From assembly GCF_028372415.1 (NCBI RefSeq), contig NC_092877.1, forward strand, positions 218,403,616 to 218,467,615: a stretch of 64,000 nt of DNA, read 5' to 3'. Numbering within the stretch: position 1 is the first letter of the stretch; each line of letters begins with the position of its first letter. The translations under genes and the position numbers were made by a program. The notes under the pieces are model-generated. The model searched no databases and was not told the DNA's origin. It was given only the letters and a program-made list of their open reading frames with translations. Source of the stretch: Notamacropus eugenii (lineage: Eukaryota; Chordata; Mammalia; Diprotodontia; Macropodidae). This document shows positions 1-11,758 of the stretch, piece by piece.

Positions 1-58
1 CATGTATGCATGTGTATACATGTATATGTATGTATATACATATATAATTGGTCTACTT
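1..58. repeat. TATG/TA-rich simple repeat
   Basis: Alternating purine-pyrimidine low-complexity DNA built from short TATG, TGTA and TATA units. It carries no coding signal and its left edge lies outside the window. Confidence 0.8.
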
Positions 59-59
59 A

Positions 60-183
60 TTGCATGTTCTACTAGACTGTGAGTTCCTTGAGGGAAAGGG
101 CCATCTTTTCCTTCTTTTTCTATCTCCAACACTTAGTATCAGGTACATAATAAGCATTTAATAAATGGTTATTGCTTGATTGA
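60..183 (+). mobile_element. L2-type 3' tail fragment
   Basis: The stretch contains the diagnostic order of an L2 3' end: 'gtgagttccttgagggaaag', then a pyrimidine-rich 'atctccaacacttagtatc', then 'aataagcatttaataaatg' and a TGATTGA-like terminus. The same tail is shared by L2-mobilised SINEs, so a SINE remnant cannot be excluded. No target-site duplication is visible. Confidence 0.65.
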
Positions 184-574
184 CTGGTTTTGGGGGAAAA
201 GATTAATTTACTTTTGGATATATCATAGGAAACATCCAATAAAAAATTAAAATAGGAAAAGAGAGGGATGATAAAGGGTACAATTTTCTGAAGAAGACAG
301 TGTGAAATTGGATTGTTTGAGCATGTAGAGGGATTTTTCTTGGCAAGAAGAAGGGTTAACTTCTCACATTAGAGAGGAGTGAAGGGAGAGATGATAGGGT
401 AAGGACTCAGAGTGATATTAAATGAAGAGAAGGGGAACAAAGGGAATTCTTGTTCACGTAAATTTTTGAGTGAAACTTGAGTCAAAGTTCTAAGCTGAGA
501 CAGTGGGAGGAGGGAACAACATGGCAGATGTGAAGATTGAAGAAAACACGACAAAAATCATCACCAATTTGTAA
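184..574. other. Unassigned A/G-rich sequence
   Basis: No convincing gene or family match. The purine-rich composition on the plus strand resembles the antisense L2 stretches elsewhere in the window, so a decayed antisense L2 is possible. The open frame on the opposite strand here is short and has no recognisable motif. Confidence 0.4.
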
Positions 575-2524
575 TTGTGATAAGTTTAAAGCCTTCCCAA
601 TAAGATCAGGAGTGAAGTAAGAATGCACATTGCCACCATGATTATTCAATATTGTATTAGAAATGATAGGAAGAGCAAAAATAGAAAAAAAAGAAATTGA
701 AGGAACAAAATAGACAATGAGGAAACAAAAGTCTCATTCTTGCCAGATGGTATAATGATATACCTGAAAAATCCTAGAGATTAAACTATAAAATTAGTTG
801 AAACCATAATTTTAGCAAAGTTTCATGATAGAAAATAAATCCTCATACATCATAACATTTCCAAATATTACAAACAAAACACTGGAAGAAGAGATAGTAA
901 GAGATAACGCACTTAAAATAACTGTAGAAGGTATGAAATACCTTGAGGCATATTTGCTAAGAAAAACCCAGGAACTACATGAACAATTGTAAATAAAGGC
1001 AGATTTAAGTAACTGGAAAAATATTAATTGTTCATGGATGGAAAGAACCAATATAATATTCTACCGAAATTAATCTACTTATTAATTGCCATCCTAAATA
1101 AATTATTCTAAAATTATTTTATTGAGCTAGAAAAAAGGTAACAAAATCCATTAGAAGAATTAAAAGTCAACCATATCAAAGGAATTAATTAAAAAATTTA
1201 AAGGAAGGAGATTCATCAGTATCAGATTTTAAACTATAATATAAGGCAGTGATTATCAAAACTGTCGGGGAGTGAGTAAGAAATAGAAAGGTGGATAAAA
1301 TACACAGTAGTCAATAATTATATTAACTTTGTGCTTCACAAATGTAAAGATTTAAGCTTTTGGGGTAAAGATTCACTATTTGGTTAAAAAAATAAAAAAA
1401 AACTGGAAAGCAGTCTGTCAGAAATTGAATATAGACCAATGCCTTACATCATTTTCCAAGATAAGGTCAAAATGGATACATGACCTAGATATAAAGGGAG
1501 ATATCATAAGTAAATTAGGAAAACATGAAGCATATAAACAGATTTATGGCTAGGAGAAGAATTTATGGATAAAAAGAAATCGAAGAGAATGCATTGTGAG
1601 ATGTAAAATGAATAATTTTTATTACATTCAATTGAAAACTTTTTGTACAAATAAAATTAATATAGCCAAAATTAGAAGGAAAGCAGAAAATTGGGTGGAA
1701 ATTATAATGTCTTGGATAAAGGTCTCATCTCAAGTGTACAACTTTGTCAAATTCATAAGAATATGAGTTATTCCCCAACTGATAAATGACCAAATGATAT
1801 GAATAGATGATTTTTAGATGAAGAAATCAAAGCTATGTATAGTCATATGAAAAAAATGCTCTAAATAAGTATTGATTAGAGAAATGTGAATTAAAAATCT
1901 TTGATATCATCTCATATCTTTCAAATGGGCTAAAATGATAGAAGGGAGAAATGAGAAATATTGGAGTGGATGTGGGAATATTGGCACACTAACACCCTGT
2001 TGTTGGAATTGTGAACTGATCCAACCATTTTGGAGAGCAATCAGGAATTATGCACAAAGAGTTATAAAACTTTGTATACTCTTTGACCCAGCAATATATT
2101 GATTAGGTCTGTTTCCCAAGGTGATAAGGGAAAAGAAAAATAACCTATTTGTTCTAAAATATTTCAAGCAGCTCTTTTGGTGGTGGGAATGAATTGGAAG
2201 AGGGGGTGTGGGATGGCTATCTATTGACAAATGGCTAAATAAATTATGGTATATGTCGAGATTGAAGATTACTATACAATAAGAAATGATTAGCAGGCTG
2301 ATGTTAGAAAAAATGGAAAGATTTTCATGAAATAATGAAGAGTGAAATGAGCAGAACAAAGAGAATGTTGTATACAGTAACCACAATTCTAGTCAAAAAA
2401 TAAGTGTGAAAGACTAAATTATTCTGAGTATTATAAATACTCAAACCAACTACAAAGGACTTATGAAGAAAAACGCTATCCATCTCCATAGAAAGAATTA
2501 ATAAATAGAAGTATGAACAGTAAG
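575..2524 (+). pseudogene. 5'-truncated L1 (marsupial type), ORF2 C-terminal half and 3' end
   Basis: The DNA follows marsupial L1 ORF2 from the reverse transcriptase region ('cccaataagatcaggagtga' near 600) to the 3' end ('gagcagaacaaagagaatg' near 2350). The reverse transcriptase FADD/YADD position, near 740, is degraded, and stops and frameshifts occur throughout, so the copy is dead. About 1.95 kb remains of a roughly 6 kb element, which is ordinary 5' truncation. It stops at an AT microsatellite that probably grew from the A-rich tail. It is diverged throughout, which suggests an old insertion. Confidence 0.85.
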
Positions 2525-2632
2525 ATTATATATATATATATATATATATACATACATATACGTGTGTATAGATATCTATGTCTATACACACATATATACA
2601 CATATATGTATATATCATCTATCTATCTGTAG
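2525..2632. repeat. TA / TATACA / ATCT microsatellite
   Basis: A (TA)n run grades into CATA and GTGTATA units and ends in ATCT repeats. It sits exactly at the 3' end of the preceding L1 and probably arose from that element's A-rich tail. Confidence 0.85.
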
Positions 2633-3105
2633 TCCAGAATGTGTCTTGACTTGGAAATTTCTTGGAATTGAACTGAAAGATAAGGAATCTACTATCTTGG
2701 ATCCTCCTGTTCTTGGACCTTGTTTTTTTGTCCACAGCACTCACAAAATTATTTACTTTTTGTCTTAATCCACCCTATGACTCCTTCCTCTGTTTCTGAA
2801 TTCTTTGGATTAATTCATTGTTATTGAAGAAGACACTACTATATTTCTAACTGATCCCATGAGTTTTTCATTACTAATGTACTCATTGGGTCATCTACTT
2901 AAAAACACTAAGTATTAGCTGTTTCAGTTCCTACACTCACTTTAGTTAACTATAGTAGTTACATTTTTGTCATCTGTAGGTAGAACTGTGATACAGTGTC
3001 TGGGTGAGAAAAGTATAGAAAGTGTTGGAGGATGAGTTTCAGTTTATTTACTGCATGTATTAATGGAAATAATTAATGGATTAATAATAAGGTCTTTGAA
3101 GAGAG
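2633..3105. other. Unassigned AT-rich sequence
   Basis: No repeat family, gene or conserved motif recognised. Its last part may be a continuation of the CR1/L3 fragment that follows. Confidence 0.4.
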
Positions 3106-3300
3106 GTCAAAGAAATTGATGTCACTTATTTTGGAAAGGAGGCAGACAGGGGGTGATTTAATGGTCTTCAAGTTTGCGAAGGGTTGCAGTTTTTCTATTC
3201 TTTTGATGGAGAATGGTTTCCAGCTGTTCTCCAATAGGGATCAAATGAGGATACAGTCAGGATTAAAATATTTTTCTCACCCCTTGTTTCAAAATTGTCT
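3106..3300 (+). mobile_element. Ancient CR1/L3 LINE fragment (ORF2 C-terminal coding part)
   Basis: The order 'ttggaaaggaggcagacag', 'ggtgatttaatggtcttcaa', 'gaagggttgcag' parallels the end of the CR1/L3 ORF2. The translated LERR-x-GD-L-VFK pattern matches the LERRRLRGDLIEVFK-like stretch of that family. The fragment is short and diverged, so subfamily placement is not possible. Confidence 0.55.
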
Positions 3301-4374
3301 TGCAAAGTGTTTTTCCCAAGTCAAAATTTTCTGATTGGCTCTCAGTGATTACTCTTTTAGCCTCTTCTAATTTTGAATATTCTCTGTAGTTCCTCATGGT
3401 TAATAGTAATAAAAAAGGAAGAAGGAGGATATAGAAAAAGGAAGGAAGAAATAGAAGGTAGAAAACTTTTAAACAAATCAATCTAATGTATTTTAGAATC
3501 ATGAACCTTGTAAGGTAAGCAGAACTACAAATGAAAGGTCACTTGCTTATCTGCACTTCTAACTTCCTTCACACATTCATTCTTTCTTTGCATAAAATTG
3601 ATGTTTAATAAATCTTTATTGAATTTTATATGCTTCTCTGTATCCTCTTGTTTTCTTTCATTCTTCTAGTGTTAATAGATCTCATCATCTAATAACTGCT
3701 CTCATTTCTAGCTAGCTAGATGAGGAAGTCTGCTCGTTTGGTGGCAATGTACTTCCCAGTGGTGCTTCTAAAGAATATATCTCTCTATTCAAAGTAAATT
3801 AGTGTTTGATTAAAATGCAATAATGTATACTATCATAAAACAATATTAAAAACATCAACATTTCTACTGCTTTGTAGCTCATGATTGTGATAATTTAAAC
3901 AACATACTGGAAAAATGTTGTATTCTGCTTATTTTAACTGACGATAGATAAAGAAGAAATAGCATAAAGACTATCACTGAAGACAAGCATAATGATAAAG
4001 GAAAAGTGGGTTGTTTAGATAATAAAAAGAAGGGATAAAGGATAGACAGTTACAAGTGTTGCACTGGCATGCAGGAAATTTAAAAAAAATGACCTAGAGG
4101 AAGAGCTTCAGAAGTTTTTGCAGAGTCTCTGTTGAGATCTTTTGGGAAAACATGGGCGATAATTGCCCAGGATGTGAAAATATTGATGAACTGCAATCCA
4201 TATATATGGAAGAACTTCCTACATTATGATATTCAAATATTTAAAAGAATCGATAGATAATGGGAAGTGTTCTTCTGAAAAGTTTGTTATATATGATCTT
4301 AGTGGGCATTCTTCCTTCATGCTTGCCTTGTAATATAGACAAGTTTCTAAATGAGAAAGCATACATTAAATGAA
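3301..4374. other. Unassigned sequence
   Basis: About 1.1 kb of AT-rich DNA with no recognisable gene. A purine-rich patch lies at 3410-3450. Open frames here are short and without motifs. Confidence 0.4.
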
Positions 4375-4580
4375 GAGTGGGAAAAAGTGCTGACTTCAAA
4401 TCTTGTTTCTGACACTTCCTAATTATGTGGCAATGGGCAAATCATTTCACTGAACTGAGAATCCTTTTTTCCTGTTTGTAAAATGGGGTACGTAATTACT
4501 GCAGTGGTTATCTCATAGCATTGGTGTGAAGGTCAAAGGAGATGAATGTATATAGTTTTTCAAACTTTTAAATGTATGGC
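4375..4580 (+). mobile_element. MIR (Ther-1) SINE
   Basis: The copy has a MIR core in the right order: a 'ctgacttcaaatcttgtttctg' B-box-like region, 'tgtggcaatgggcaaatcat', then 'cctgtttgtaaaatggggta', and a tail resembling the L2-derived MIR end ('ttggtgtgaaggtcaaagga'). It is diverged, as expected for this ancient family. Confidence 0.8.
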
Positions 4581-5195
4581 ACATAAATCAGTCATTTTTA
4601 GAAACATGGATTCTATGTATGATTATTGATTTTTCAATATCACCCACCACCATTATGAGTAATTAATTTATTGAATCTCTCAATAAAAGTCATGGAAGTT
4701 CAATCTCAACTTCGCACAAAAAGAGGAAAATGGATGAAAAATTTTAAACTTTCAACTCCAAAGTTAGAGAAATACAAACTCAAAATGCTGCAATCTAATT
4801 AGAAAGTCATAAGTTATCCTTGTCTTATAAGTAAATACATTTGAACTATTTGCTAATGTTAGTGTTAGAAAACAGAATTAACATTTGGATTTTATTTTTT
4901 GTAATTACTATGTTTTAAGATAAATATTTTGACCCACCGTATATCTATGAACTATGTTAACACAAGGTTATTCTATATGAAAAATTTTAGCATGTGGATT
5001 TATTTTTCCTTCAGTCAGATTAAAATCCACAGTAAAGTATAAGAAGATCAGAAAATAGGAAAGGGTGATGTTATGAAGTGCTTTAGATGCTGGAAAGAAT
5101 ACTTTACTATCTCTTGTGGATGTAATGTGGATCCACTAGAATTCAACAAACAGGAAATGCATAGTCAGATGTGCACTTTGGCAAAATGACCTTGG
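4581..5195. other. Unassigned AT-rich sequence
   Basis: Low-GC DNA with no recognisable family or gene. No long open frame is present. Confidence 0.4.
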
Positions 5196-5640
5196 AGCTC
5201 TTCATAGCCTGGATTCAGTCTGGTTTTCCAGCCTTTTTGTAACTTAATCCTTAACTAATCCTTCTAAATTCACCTACTTTTAGTACCTCTAAATTTTCAT
5301 TCTGCATCATTTCTCCTTGTCTGTCCACTGGCTATCTCTCATACCTGAATTTTTCTTCCTCCACAAACTTTCATAGTTCTTTAATTTCTTTAATTGCTTA
5401 GATCAAGTGTCACTTTGTCAAACAGGCCTTTTCCTCCCTTATTCTAGATCCTCAGATGTTAATACCTTCCCTTTCAGGCTACCTCCATCCACTCTGCATA
5501 CCTCTTGCATGTACATACTTATTTGCATGCTATTTCCTCTGATAATGCTTCCTTAAGATCAGGAACTCTTCTTTTTTTAGTCTCTTTTTGAGTCCATAGC
5601 CTTCATCTCAGTTCATGGCACATACTATTTAATAGAGGAT
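5196..5640 (+). mobile_element. L2 LINE 3' region
   Basis: The plus strand is pyrimidine-rich and follows the L2 3' region: 'gcctggattcagtctggttt', 'tcaagtgtcactttgtcaaa', 'caggccttttcctccctta', then the tail with 'cttaagatcaggaactct' and 'gttcatggcacatactattt'. The open frames are broken and nothing catalytic remains. Confidence 0.7.
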
Positions 5641-6816
5641 TTTTAGGTGAGAGAGGTTCAGGACACTATGATCATCAGGGTCATGTCCCTCATGATTAAA
5701 GACCTCTTCTCAGTCCTAAACCAAACCCCCTCTTGCTATGTATTTAGTTTCTGTTTTAGGAGTTTAAAAGGACAGGAAGAGGCACAAACTTAAGTCCTTC
5801 TAGACATGATGCATGCTAGTCATACCAGTTAGTTTTTCCTTTTGTTTTGTATAAATTAAGACTAATAAGGCTTGGTAGCTACAAATGCTCATGTTACTAA
5901 AAAGACTGTCTGTGTTCATATTTCTGTTTTCTTAGTTTTACTGTGAAATACAGTCTAGACAGATACTACGACTGATGATTGTGTCTTCCAATGTTAATAC
6001 CTTTTCCGAATATAGAAAAGAAATCTGATAGGGTGTTAGTACTATCAGACAAGTTTTGTAAATAAGCGTGTGACCCCGGTTCTATTTACTTATGCACATG
6101 CAGTATAGTTCAGCAATGACATCTTATGTATGATAATATTTTAATTCCCTAAGGATGTCATTCATTTGACCCTTAATGAACTTGTTCAACTTGTAAAACA
6201 CCTCTTTAATGAGAGAAAACTGAATCAGAGATAAGGGCCCTAATTTCCAGTTTCATTGCATCATGTTGCACTGGCCAAGGACACCTTTTATGTCTTATCA
6301 TTTGATGGAGATGATTTCCATGTGTTTTGTAATTCAGCTCCACTCTGCCTTAGACAATAAAGTGACATCTAACAGTTGACTCTTCAACAGCATGGCTACA
6401 GCTATTTAAAAATAACAATTCATTTGTCAACCTGAATGTTAAAATATAAACACAAAATAGGAAAATATGAGCATGCATTCATACTTCAAATATTTCAGTG
6501 TTGTTTACATGTAGGGTATAATATATTTTTGGAATTATTTATCTTTCTATCAGACATATGCTAAAGAGCATTATCATCTTTGTGTGTGAATTTTGTTATT
6601 TTATTCAACTTAAACCAAAATTGTTTGTTTTTAAAGACTTTTCTAAACATAATCATGACCATAACTGTAAAAATTAACAAGAAGTAAGTTTTCAGACACA
6701 TAACCATAACTTTGCTTGTTCTGAAAAAGAATGGACAGACTGTGATTTTATTGGTATATGGAAACTTAAAACACCTTACAAATACAGGTTGGTACCTCCA
6801 CTATAAATTTTGTACT
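5641..6816. other. Unassigned, mostly unique AT-rich sequence
   Basis: About 1.2 kb without a recognisable repeat or gene. The 6230-6480 stretch looks like single-copy DNA. Whether it is conserved between species cannot be judged from one sequence. Confidence 0.4.
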
Positions 6817-7620
6817 TTCCTTTATTTATTTTTAGATTGTGACATTCATTTCCATAAAATTTTGAGTTACAACTTTTCTCCCCATCTCTCCACTCCTCCC
6901 ACCCCATAACACCTTGCGTTCTGATTACCCCTTTCCTCAATGTGCCCTCCCTTTCACCCTACCCTTCTTTTATCCCATCTTCTCTATTTTCTTGAAGGGC
7001 AAGATAGATTTCTATATCCCATTACCTGTATTTCTTATTTCCCAGTTATATGCAATAACAATTCTCAACATTCATTTCTAATACTTTGAACTCTAACTTC
7101 TCTCTCTTCCTCCCTCCCCACCCATCCCCACCAAGAAGGCAAGCAATTCAATGCAGGCTATATATGTGTAGCTTTGCAAAAGCCTTCCATTATAGTCAAG
7201 TTGTGTAAGACTAACTATATTTCCCTCCATTCTACCCTGCCCCCATTTATTCTATTCTCTCATTTGACCTTGCCCTTTCCCCAAAGTGTTCACCTCTAAT
7301 TACTCCCTTCTCTCATCTGCCCTTCCTTCTATCATCCCCCTCACCCCACTTGTCCCTTTCTCCCCTACTTTTCTGTAGTGTAAGATAGATTTTCATACCA
7401 TATTAAGTGAGCATGTTATTCCCTCCTTAAGCCATATGTGAAGAGAGTAAGTTTTACTTTTTCCCTCTCACCTCCTGTCTTTTCTCCTCCATTGAAAAAA
7501 CATCTCTTTTATGAGTGATAGTTTGCCCATTCCATTTCTTCCTTCATCCTCCCAATATATTCCTCTCTCACCCCTTAATTTTATTTTTTATATCATTCCT
7601 TCTGATTCAACTCAACCTAT

Positions 7621-7717
7621 GCTCTCTCTCTCTCTCTCTCCCTCTCCCTCTCTCTCTCTATGTGTGTGTGCACATGTGTACGCGCACATGTGTGTGAATG
7701 TGTGTGTGTGTGTGTAT
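7621..7717. repeat. (CT)n/(TG)n microsatellite inside the HAL1 3'UTR
   Basis: A run of CT units passes into TGTG and CACATG units. The second HAL1 copy has a shorter CT/TG run at the matching place (about 62255-62302), so the seed is part of the element and expanded in this copy. Confidence 0.85.
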
Positions 7718-7842
7718 AATCCCTCTACCTACCCAAATACTGAGAAAAGTCCCAAGAGTTACAAATATTATCTTTCCATGTAGGAATGTAAATAGTTCAG
7801 CTTTAGAAAGTCCTTTATGATTTTTCTTTCCTTTTTACCTTT

Positions 7843-8873
7843 TCATACCTCTCTTGATTCCTGTGTTTGAAGGTCAAATTTTCTCTTCAGTTCTGGTCTT
7901 TTCATAAAGAATGCTTGAAAGTCCTCTATATCATTGAATGACCATTTTTTTTTACCCTGAATTATTATACTCAGTTTTGCTGGGTAGGTCATTCTTGATT
8001 TTAATCCCAGTTCCTTTGACTTCTGGAATATCATAATCCAAGCCCTTCTATCCTTTAATGTAGAAGCTGCCAGATTCTGTGTTATCTTGATTGTATTTCC
8101 ACAATACTTGAATTGTTTCCTTCTAGCTGGCTGCAATATTTTCTACTGGACCTGGGAACTCTGAAATCTGGCCACAATATTCCTAGGAGTTTCTCTTTTA
8201 GGGTCTCACTCAAGAGGTGATAGGTGGATTCTTTCAATATTTATTTTGCCCTCTGATTCTAGAATATTGGGGCAATTTTCCTTGATAATTTCATGAAATA
8301 AATGTCTAGACTCTCATTTTGATCATGGCTTTTAGGTAGTGCCGCTATTTTTAAATTGTCTCTCTTGGATCTGTTTTCCAGGTCAGTTGTTTTTCCAATG
8401 AGATATTTCACATTTTCTTCTATTTTTTCATTCCTTTGGTTTTATTTTGCAACTTCTTAATTTATCGTATAGACATTAGTTTCCTTGAAGTCCACTCTCA
8501 TTTTTAAAGAATTATTTTCTTCAGTGAACTTTTGAACTTCCTTTTCTGTTAGGCTAATTCTGCTTTCTAAAGCCTTCTTCTCCTCATTGGCTTTTCACAC
8601 CTCTTTTTCCAATTGAGTTACCCTATTTTTAAAAGTGTTATTTTCCTCAGCAATTTTTTTTGGGTCTGCTTTAGCAAGCTGCTGATTCACTTTCCAAGCT
8701 CTTCCATGGCCTGAGCCCATTGTATGTTCATTTTGGAGGTACTGGATGCAGAAGCCTTGGCTTTGTCTGACAGTATCCTTTATTCTTCCTCCCCTGAAAA
8801 GATGGAAGGAAATACCTGTTCACCAAGAAAATAACCTTCTATGATCTTATTTTTTTTTCCCTTTTTTGGGCAT
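7843..8873 (-). pseudogene. HAL1 ORF1 (L1 ORF1p-like RNA-binding protein), inactivated
   Basis: The C-terminal 97 codons remain open (8136 to 7843) and include an AARRKQFKY-like stretch, TQNLAAST and YPAKLS. These match the RRM/C-terminal domain of L1 ORF1p, the trimeric nucleic-acid chaperone that binds L1 RNA. Upstream, towards the ATG at 8871-8873, the coiled-coil region is recognisable only across several stops and frameshifts. Comparison with the copy at 62437-63537 shows the same start and the same order of segments. This copy cannot make a full protein. Confidence 0.8.
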
Positions 8874-9456
8874 TTTCCCAGCCAGTTACTTGACTTCTGA
8901 ATCCTTAGTCAAAAGGAGGGTCCTAGTACTCCTGCTCATCCTAGGACTCTGCTCAGGGCTGAGATTCAGATCAGCTGCTCAGTTCCCCCAGAGGCCTTAT
9001 GCTCAGTGCACCAATAATGGAACAATGAATGCTGGTTGCTGCCTCCCTGCCGTGGCCAGAAGCCTAGGAGCCCAACCTCTACCACCTTAGGCCAGGGCCA
9101 GAGGTGGACTCTGCTCCCTTCTCACTCAGGTTGAAAAGGCCCTCTTATTGACCTTTGCTGCTTGTGGGTTGAGGGATCTGCGAACCACTGCTGCTCCCGG
9201 GGATTTCGCCTTGCAGCCTGCTGTAGTCCTGCTCTTCCTAGAGTCACATGGCTGATGCTGGGCTGGGCTGGTCATGCGACAGAACTTTCCCATCGGCCTT
9301 CCAGCTCACCTTAGTCTGGAGATCTCCTCTACTCCATCTTTCTACTACTCTAGAAATTGTTGAGAGTCTTTCTTTACAGGTATTTTATGCGCTGTGTGGG
9401 AAGAGCTAAAGTATGTACGTCTTTCTACTTGGCCATCTTGGCTCCACCCCCGTCCT
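8874..9456 (-). promoter_or_regulatory. HAL1 5'UTR / presumptive internal promoter
   Basis: This GC-richer stretch lies between the ORF1 start and the 5' end with its 'gccaagatggcc' motif. In L1-type elements this segment carries the internal promoter. Function is assumed from position; no factor-binding site is claimed. The open frame on the plus strand here is an overlap artefact. Confidence 0.5.
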
Positions 9457-9469
9457 AATTTGTTTTATA

Positions 9470-9640
9470 GTTTCCTGGAGTCCTGAGAGTTTAGATGACT
9501 TACCCAACTATGGCATGCCAGTATGACTTGCCATACTGTCTGAGTAGATAGTATGCTTCAGAGATTAGAATGTGAACCCAAGTCTCCCTGGTTCAGAAGT
9601 GAGCTATTTATCTACTCTGCCATTCTTTCTCTCCTAGTTT
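9470..9640 (-). mobile_element. Probable MIR fragment
   Basis: Read on the plus strand, 'agatgacttacccaacta', 'gaacccaagtctccctggtt' and 'tatctactctgccattc' resemble the reverse complement of a MIR core and head. It is strongly diverged and part of the middle appears replaced. Confidence 0.5.
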
Positions 9641-9984
9641 TTCACATACAAGAACATATTACCAAAATATTGCTTATTTCTAATGTCTGTAATAAGTTTT
9701 TTCATCTTAGATCCTCCATTTATTAATATAAAAGAAATGAATTATATAAGGCTGCTTTAAAAGTTACTATCCTCTACTGAACCTTTTTTGCAAAGGATGA
9801 CTATTTCAGGTTTGTAATTTAATTATGTCAGTCACATCCAATTTCATGCATGCAGTTATTAAAAAATACATTGAGATTCATTAGTACCTGATATTCCTCA
9901 AACTGTGCTAAAATAACTAACAAACAGTATGAAATTTTGGTTCCCAAATAGGAGTGAGCAGCAGTGGAAAACTCTCTAGATCTT

Positions 9985-10135
9985 AACCCACAGGACTTGA
10001 GTTCATATACTTGCTTTAACAGTTATTGCCTATGTGACTTTGAGGACATCACTGAAGTATTCTAGGCCTCAGTTTACTCTTCTGTAAAGAAATATGGACC
10101 ATATACTCTCAAAGTCTCTCAAAGTTCTAAATCAT
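9985..10135 (+). mobile_element. MIR3 (Ther-2)-type SINE
   Basis: The tRNA-derived head and core ('acttgagttcatatacttg', 'ctatgtgactttgaggaca', 'ctaggcctcagtttactct') are followed by a tail resembling L3 ('tctctcaaagttctaaatc'). The L3-like tail separates it from MIR, whose tail comes from L2. Confidence 0.65.
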
Positions 10136-10139
10136 GAAC

Positions 10140-10733
10140 ATGAAGATTCAAATTATATCCTTTTCTATCTGCTATTGACTCTGATGCTAGTGTCCCATCC
10201 AGTACTTCCAAAATATAGGTCTATTTGTCTGAAACATGAAAGGGCATGTAGTATTGCCCTGATATAATTATATTAATTCATGTGGGAGTAATTATACTTT
10301 AAAAAATAAGGAAATAGTTACTGAGAATGATAGCATTGTGTTAAGGATAAAGTAAAGAGAATAAGGATAAAGAAGTCATCAATATGACTATACTAACATA
10401 GAAACAATATTAAAAGTAATTACCTTGTACAACACTATTTTCTGACACACATATATAATTTGTGGGAGCGGGCAGATCTGGGAACAGATGTTAAAATAGA
10501 TAGATTTCCATTCATCTATAGTCGCTGAAAACTTATTAGGCATTGATTCACAAGGGGCTCCCAGGGTCACTAGCATCTTCACTCCCTATAAATAGCATTG
10601 TTTACATTTTGTACAAGCTGCTCAATCTGGATTTTTTCTTTTTATTGTGAAGAAAAAAAGAATGATAGGAAGTTGTAGTCTGAAAAGGTCATTTCTAAGC
10701 TCCATATTTTGTAGGCAATAAAAATGTGAGTGA
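10140..10733. other. Unassigned sequence
   Basis: About 600 bp without a recognisable repeat or gene. The minus-strand 64-residue frame here has no motif and is likely chance. Confidence 0.4.
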
Positions 10734-11303
10734 TGTTGAGGTGTGTCCATGCTATTGATAATGTTAATTTAAGGTTAATGGTAAGTTGGGGGAAGAGTTA
10801 AAGATCTTCTCCACCCATTAATAGACCTCAATACCTTTTGCTAATTTGTACTGAGGCACTGGGTCAGAGGATCCTGCCCTCCTGCTCTGAAAAGTGTATA
10901 AATTCTCTGAGGTGAGATTTTACTTCGGGGTTTACTCATTGGAAGTGTTTGTTTGGCTAGACAAGACTCTGGGCAACTGCTAAGGAGCCCCCTGACTTTG
11001 AAAACCCAGATGCTGGTGCTTCTCTTTCTGGTAACTATGTGTGTACATAATAGTCAGAAAGTTCGATCTGTCTGTTGATCTGTGATGTATGTATTGCTTA
11101 TGATTAGACAATTGGAAACCCTGTCTGTTTGTCTTTATTTCTCTGCTTGTATTTCCTCTGAAGTTCAGGGTGCTGACTTTTCTTCCCCTGAGATAAGTGA
11201 ATGATATATGTACTTGGTTAAAGTAGATTGTTGACCCCTCAAAAGAAGATCTAAGAGCCTGTTCAGCAGGCCCTCCTGTAAATACTGGGGTCCTTACTGT
11301 TAC
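10734..11303 (+). mobile_element. Probable solo LTR of an old endogenous retrovirus-like element
   Basis: The segment opens with TG and can be closed with CA at 'ggtccttactgttaca'. It has a TATA-like 'gtgtataaattc' near 10897, a downstream G/C-richer initiation region, and a T-rich 'gtctttatttctctgcttg' stretch. The arrangement resembles ERVL/MaLR-type LTRs. There is no internal retroviral sequence beside it and no clear target-site duplication, so the ends and the class are uncertain. The minus-strand 124-residue frame across it has no motif. Confidence 0.45.
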
Positions 11304-11581
11304 ACCATGTTTGGCTGAATGGAGGAAAAGGTTCTGGAACTGGAGAACTTTCAAAACTTGTATGGTCAGGTTATTCTAAAACTCACAAATTCAAATATTC
11401 ATGTTTCTTAGGAAGCTGAAAAGGAATAGGGTGGAGAAAATGTCTATGAGTCAGGAAATAAAACCATTGAGAAATTATGAGAGCTATCAGAAGGTTGACA
11501 GATGAAAAGATAGGGAAAGGGTGATGTAAATCAGTTGCTTGGATCAGCATCAAGAGAAGTTCAGTGAAAGATGATATAAGG

Positions 11582-11758
11582 CAGTGGTGAGGAACCTCTG
11601 GCCTTGAGGCCACATGCGGCCCTCTAGGTCCTCAAGTGTGGTCCTTTGACTGAATCCAAACTTCAAATGTTCTTTAAAGTTTGGATTCAGTCAAAGGGCC
11701 TCACTGGAAGACCAAGAGGGACGCATGTGGCCTTGAGGCCACAGGTTTCCCAACCCTG
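11582..11758. mobile_element. hAT-type MITE with near-palindromic structure
   Basis: The element starts 'cagtggtgaggaacctctgg' and ends with the matching inverted terminus 'aggtttcccaaccctg'. Both arms carry 'ggccttgaggccaca', and the inner arms contain 'ttggattcagtcaaag' and its reverse complement, so the element can fold almost end to end. Terminal CAG...CTG and this gene-less palindromic form suit a non-autonomous hAT transposon. The 8-bp duplication expected for hAT is not clear in the flanks. Confidence 0.75.

Larger units (their letters stand above)
6817..9456 (-). mobile_element. HAL1 (half-L1) retrotransposon, apparently end to end
   Basis: Read on the minus strand the element begins near 9456 with an L1-type 5' end (a 'gccaagatggcc' motif), continues through a GC-richer 5'UTR and an L1-like ORF1 (8873 to 7843), and then has about 1 kb of purine-rich 3'UTR ending in an A-rich tail near 6820. 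No ORF2 lies between ORF1 and the tail, and the same ORF1-to-tail sequence recurs colinearly at 61447-64000. A repeated structure with ORF1 but no ORF2 defines HAL1, so this is not a random deletion of one L1. No clear target-site duplication was found, so the ends are approximate. Confidence 0.8.

Noticed and set aside
8866..9090. 74-codon plus-strand frame with a hydrophobic start
   Set aside because: It lies antisense to the HAL1 5'UTR and is explained by that element's GC-rich sequence.
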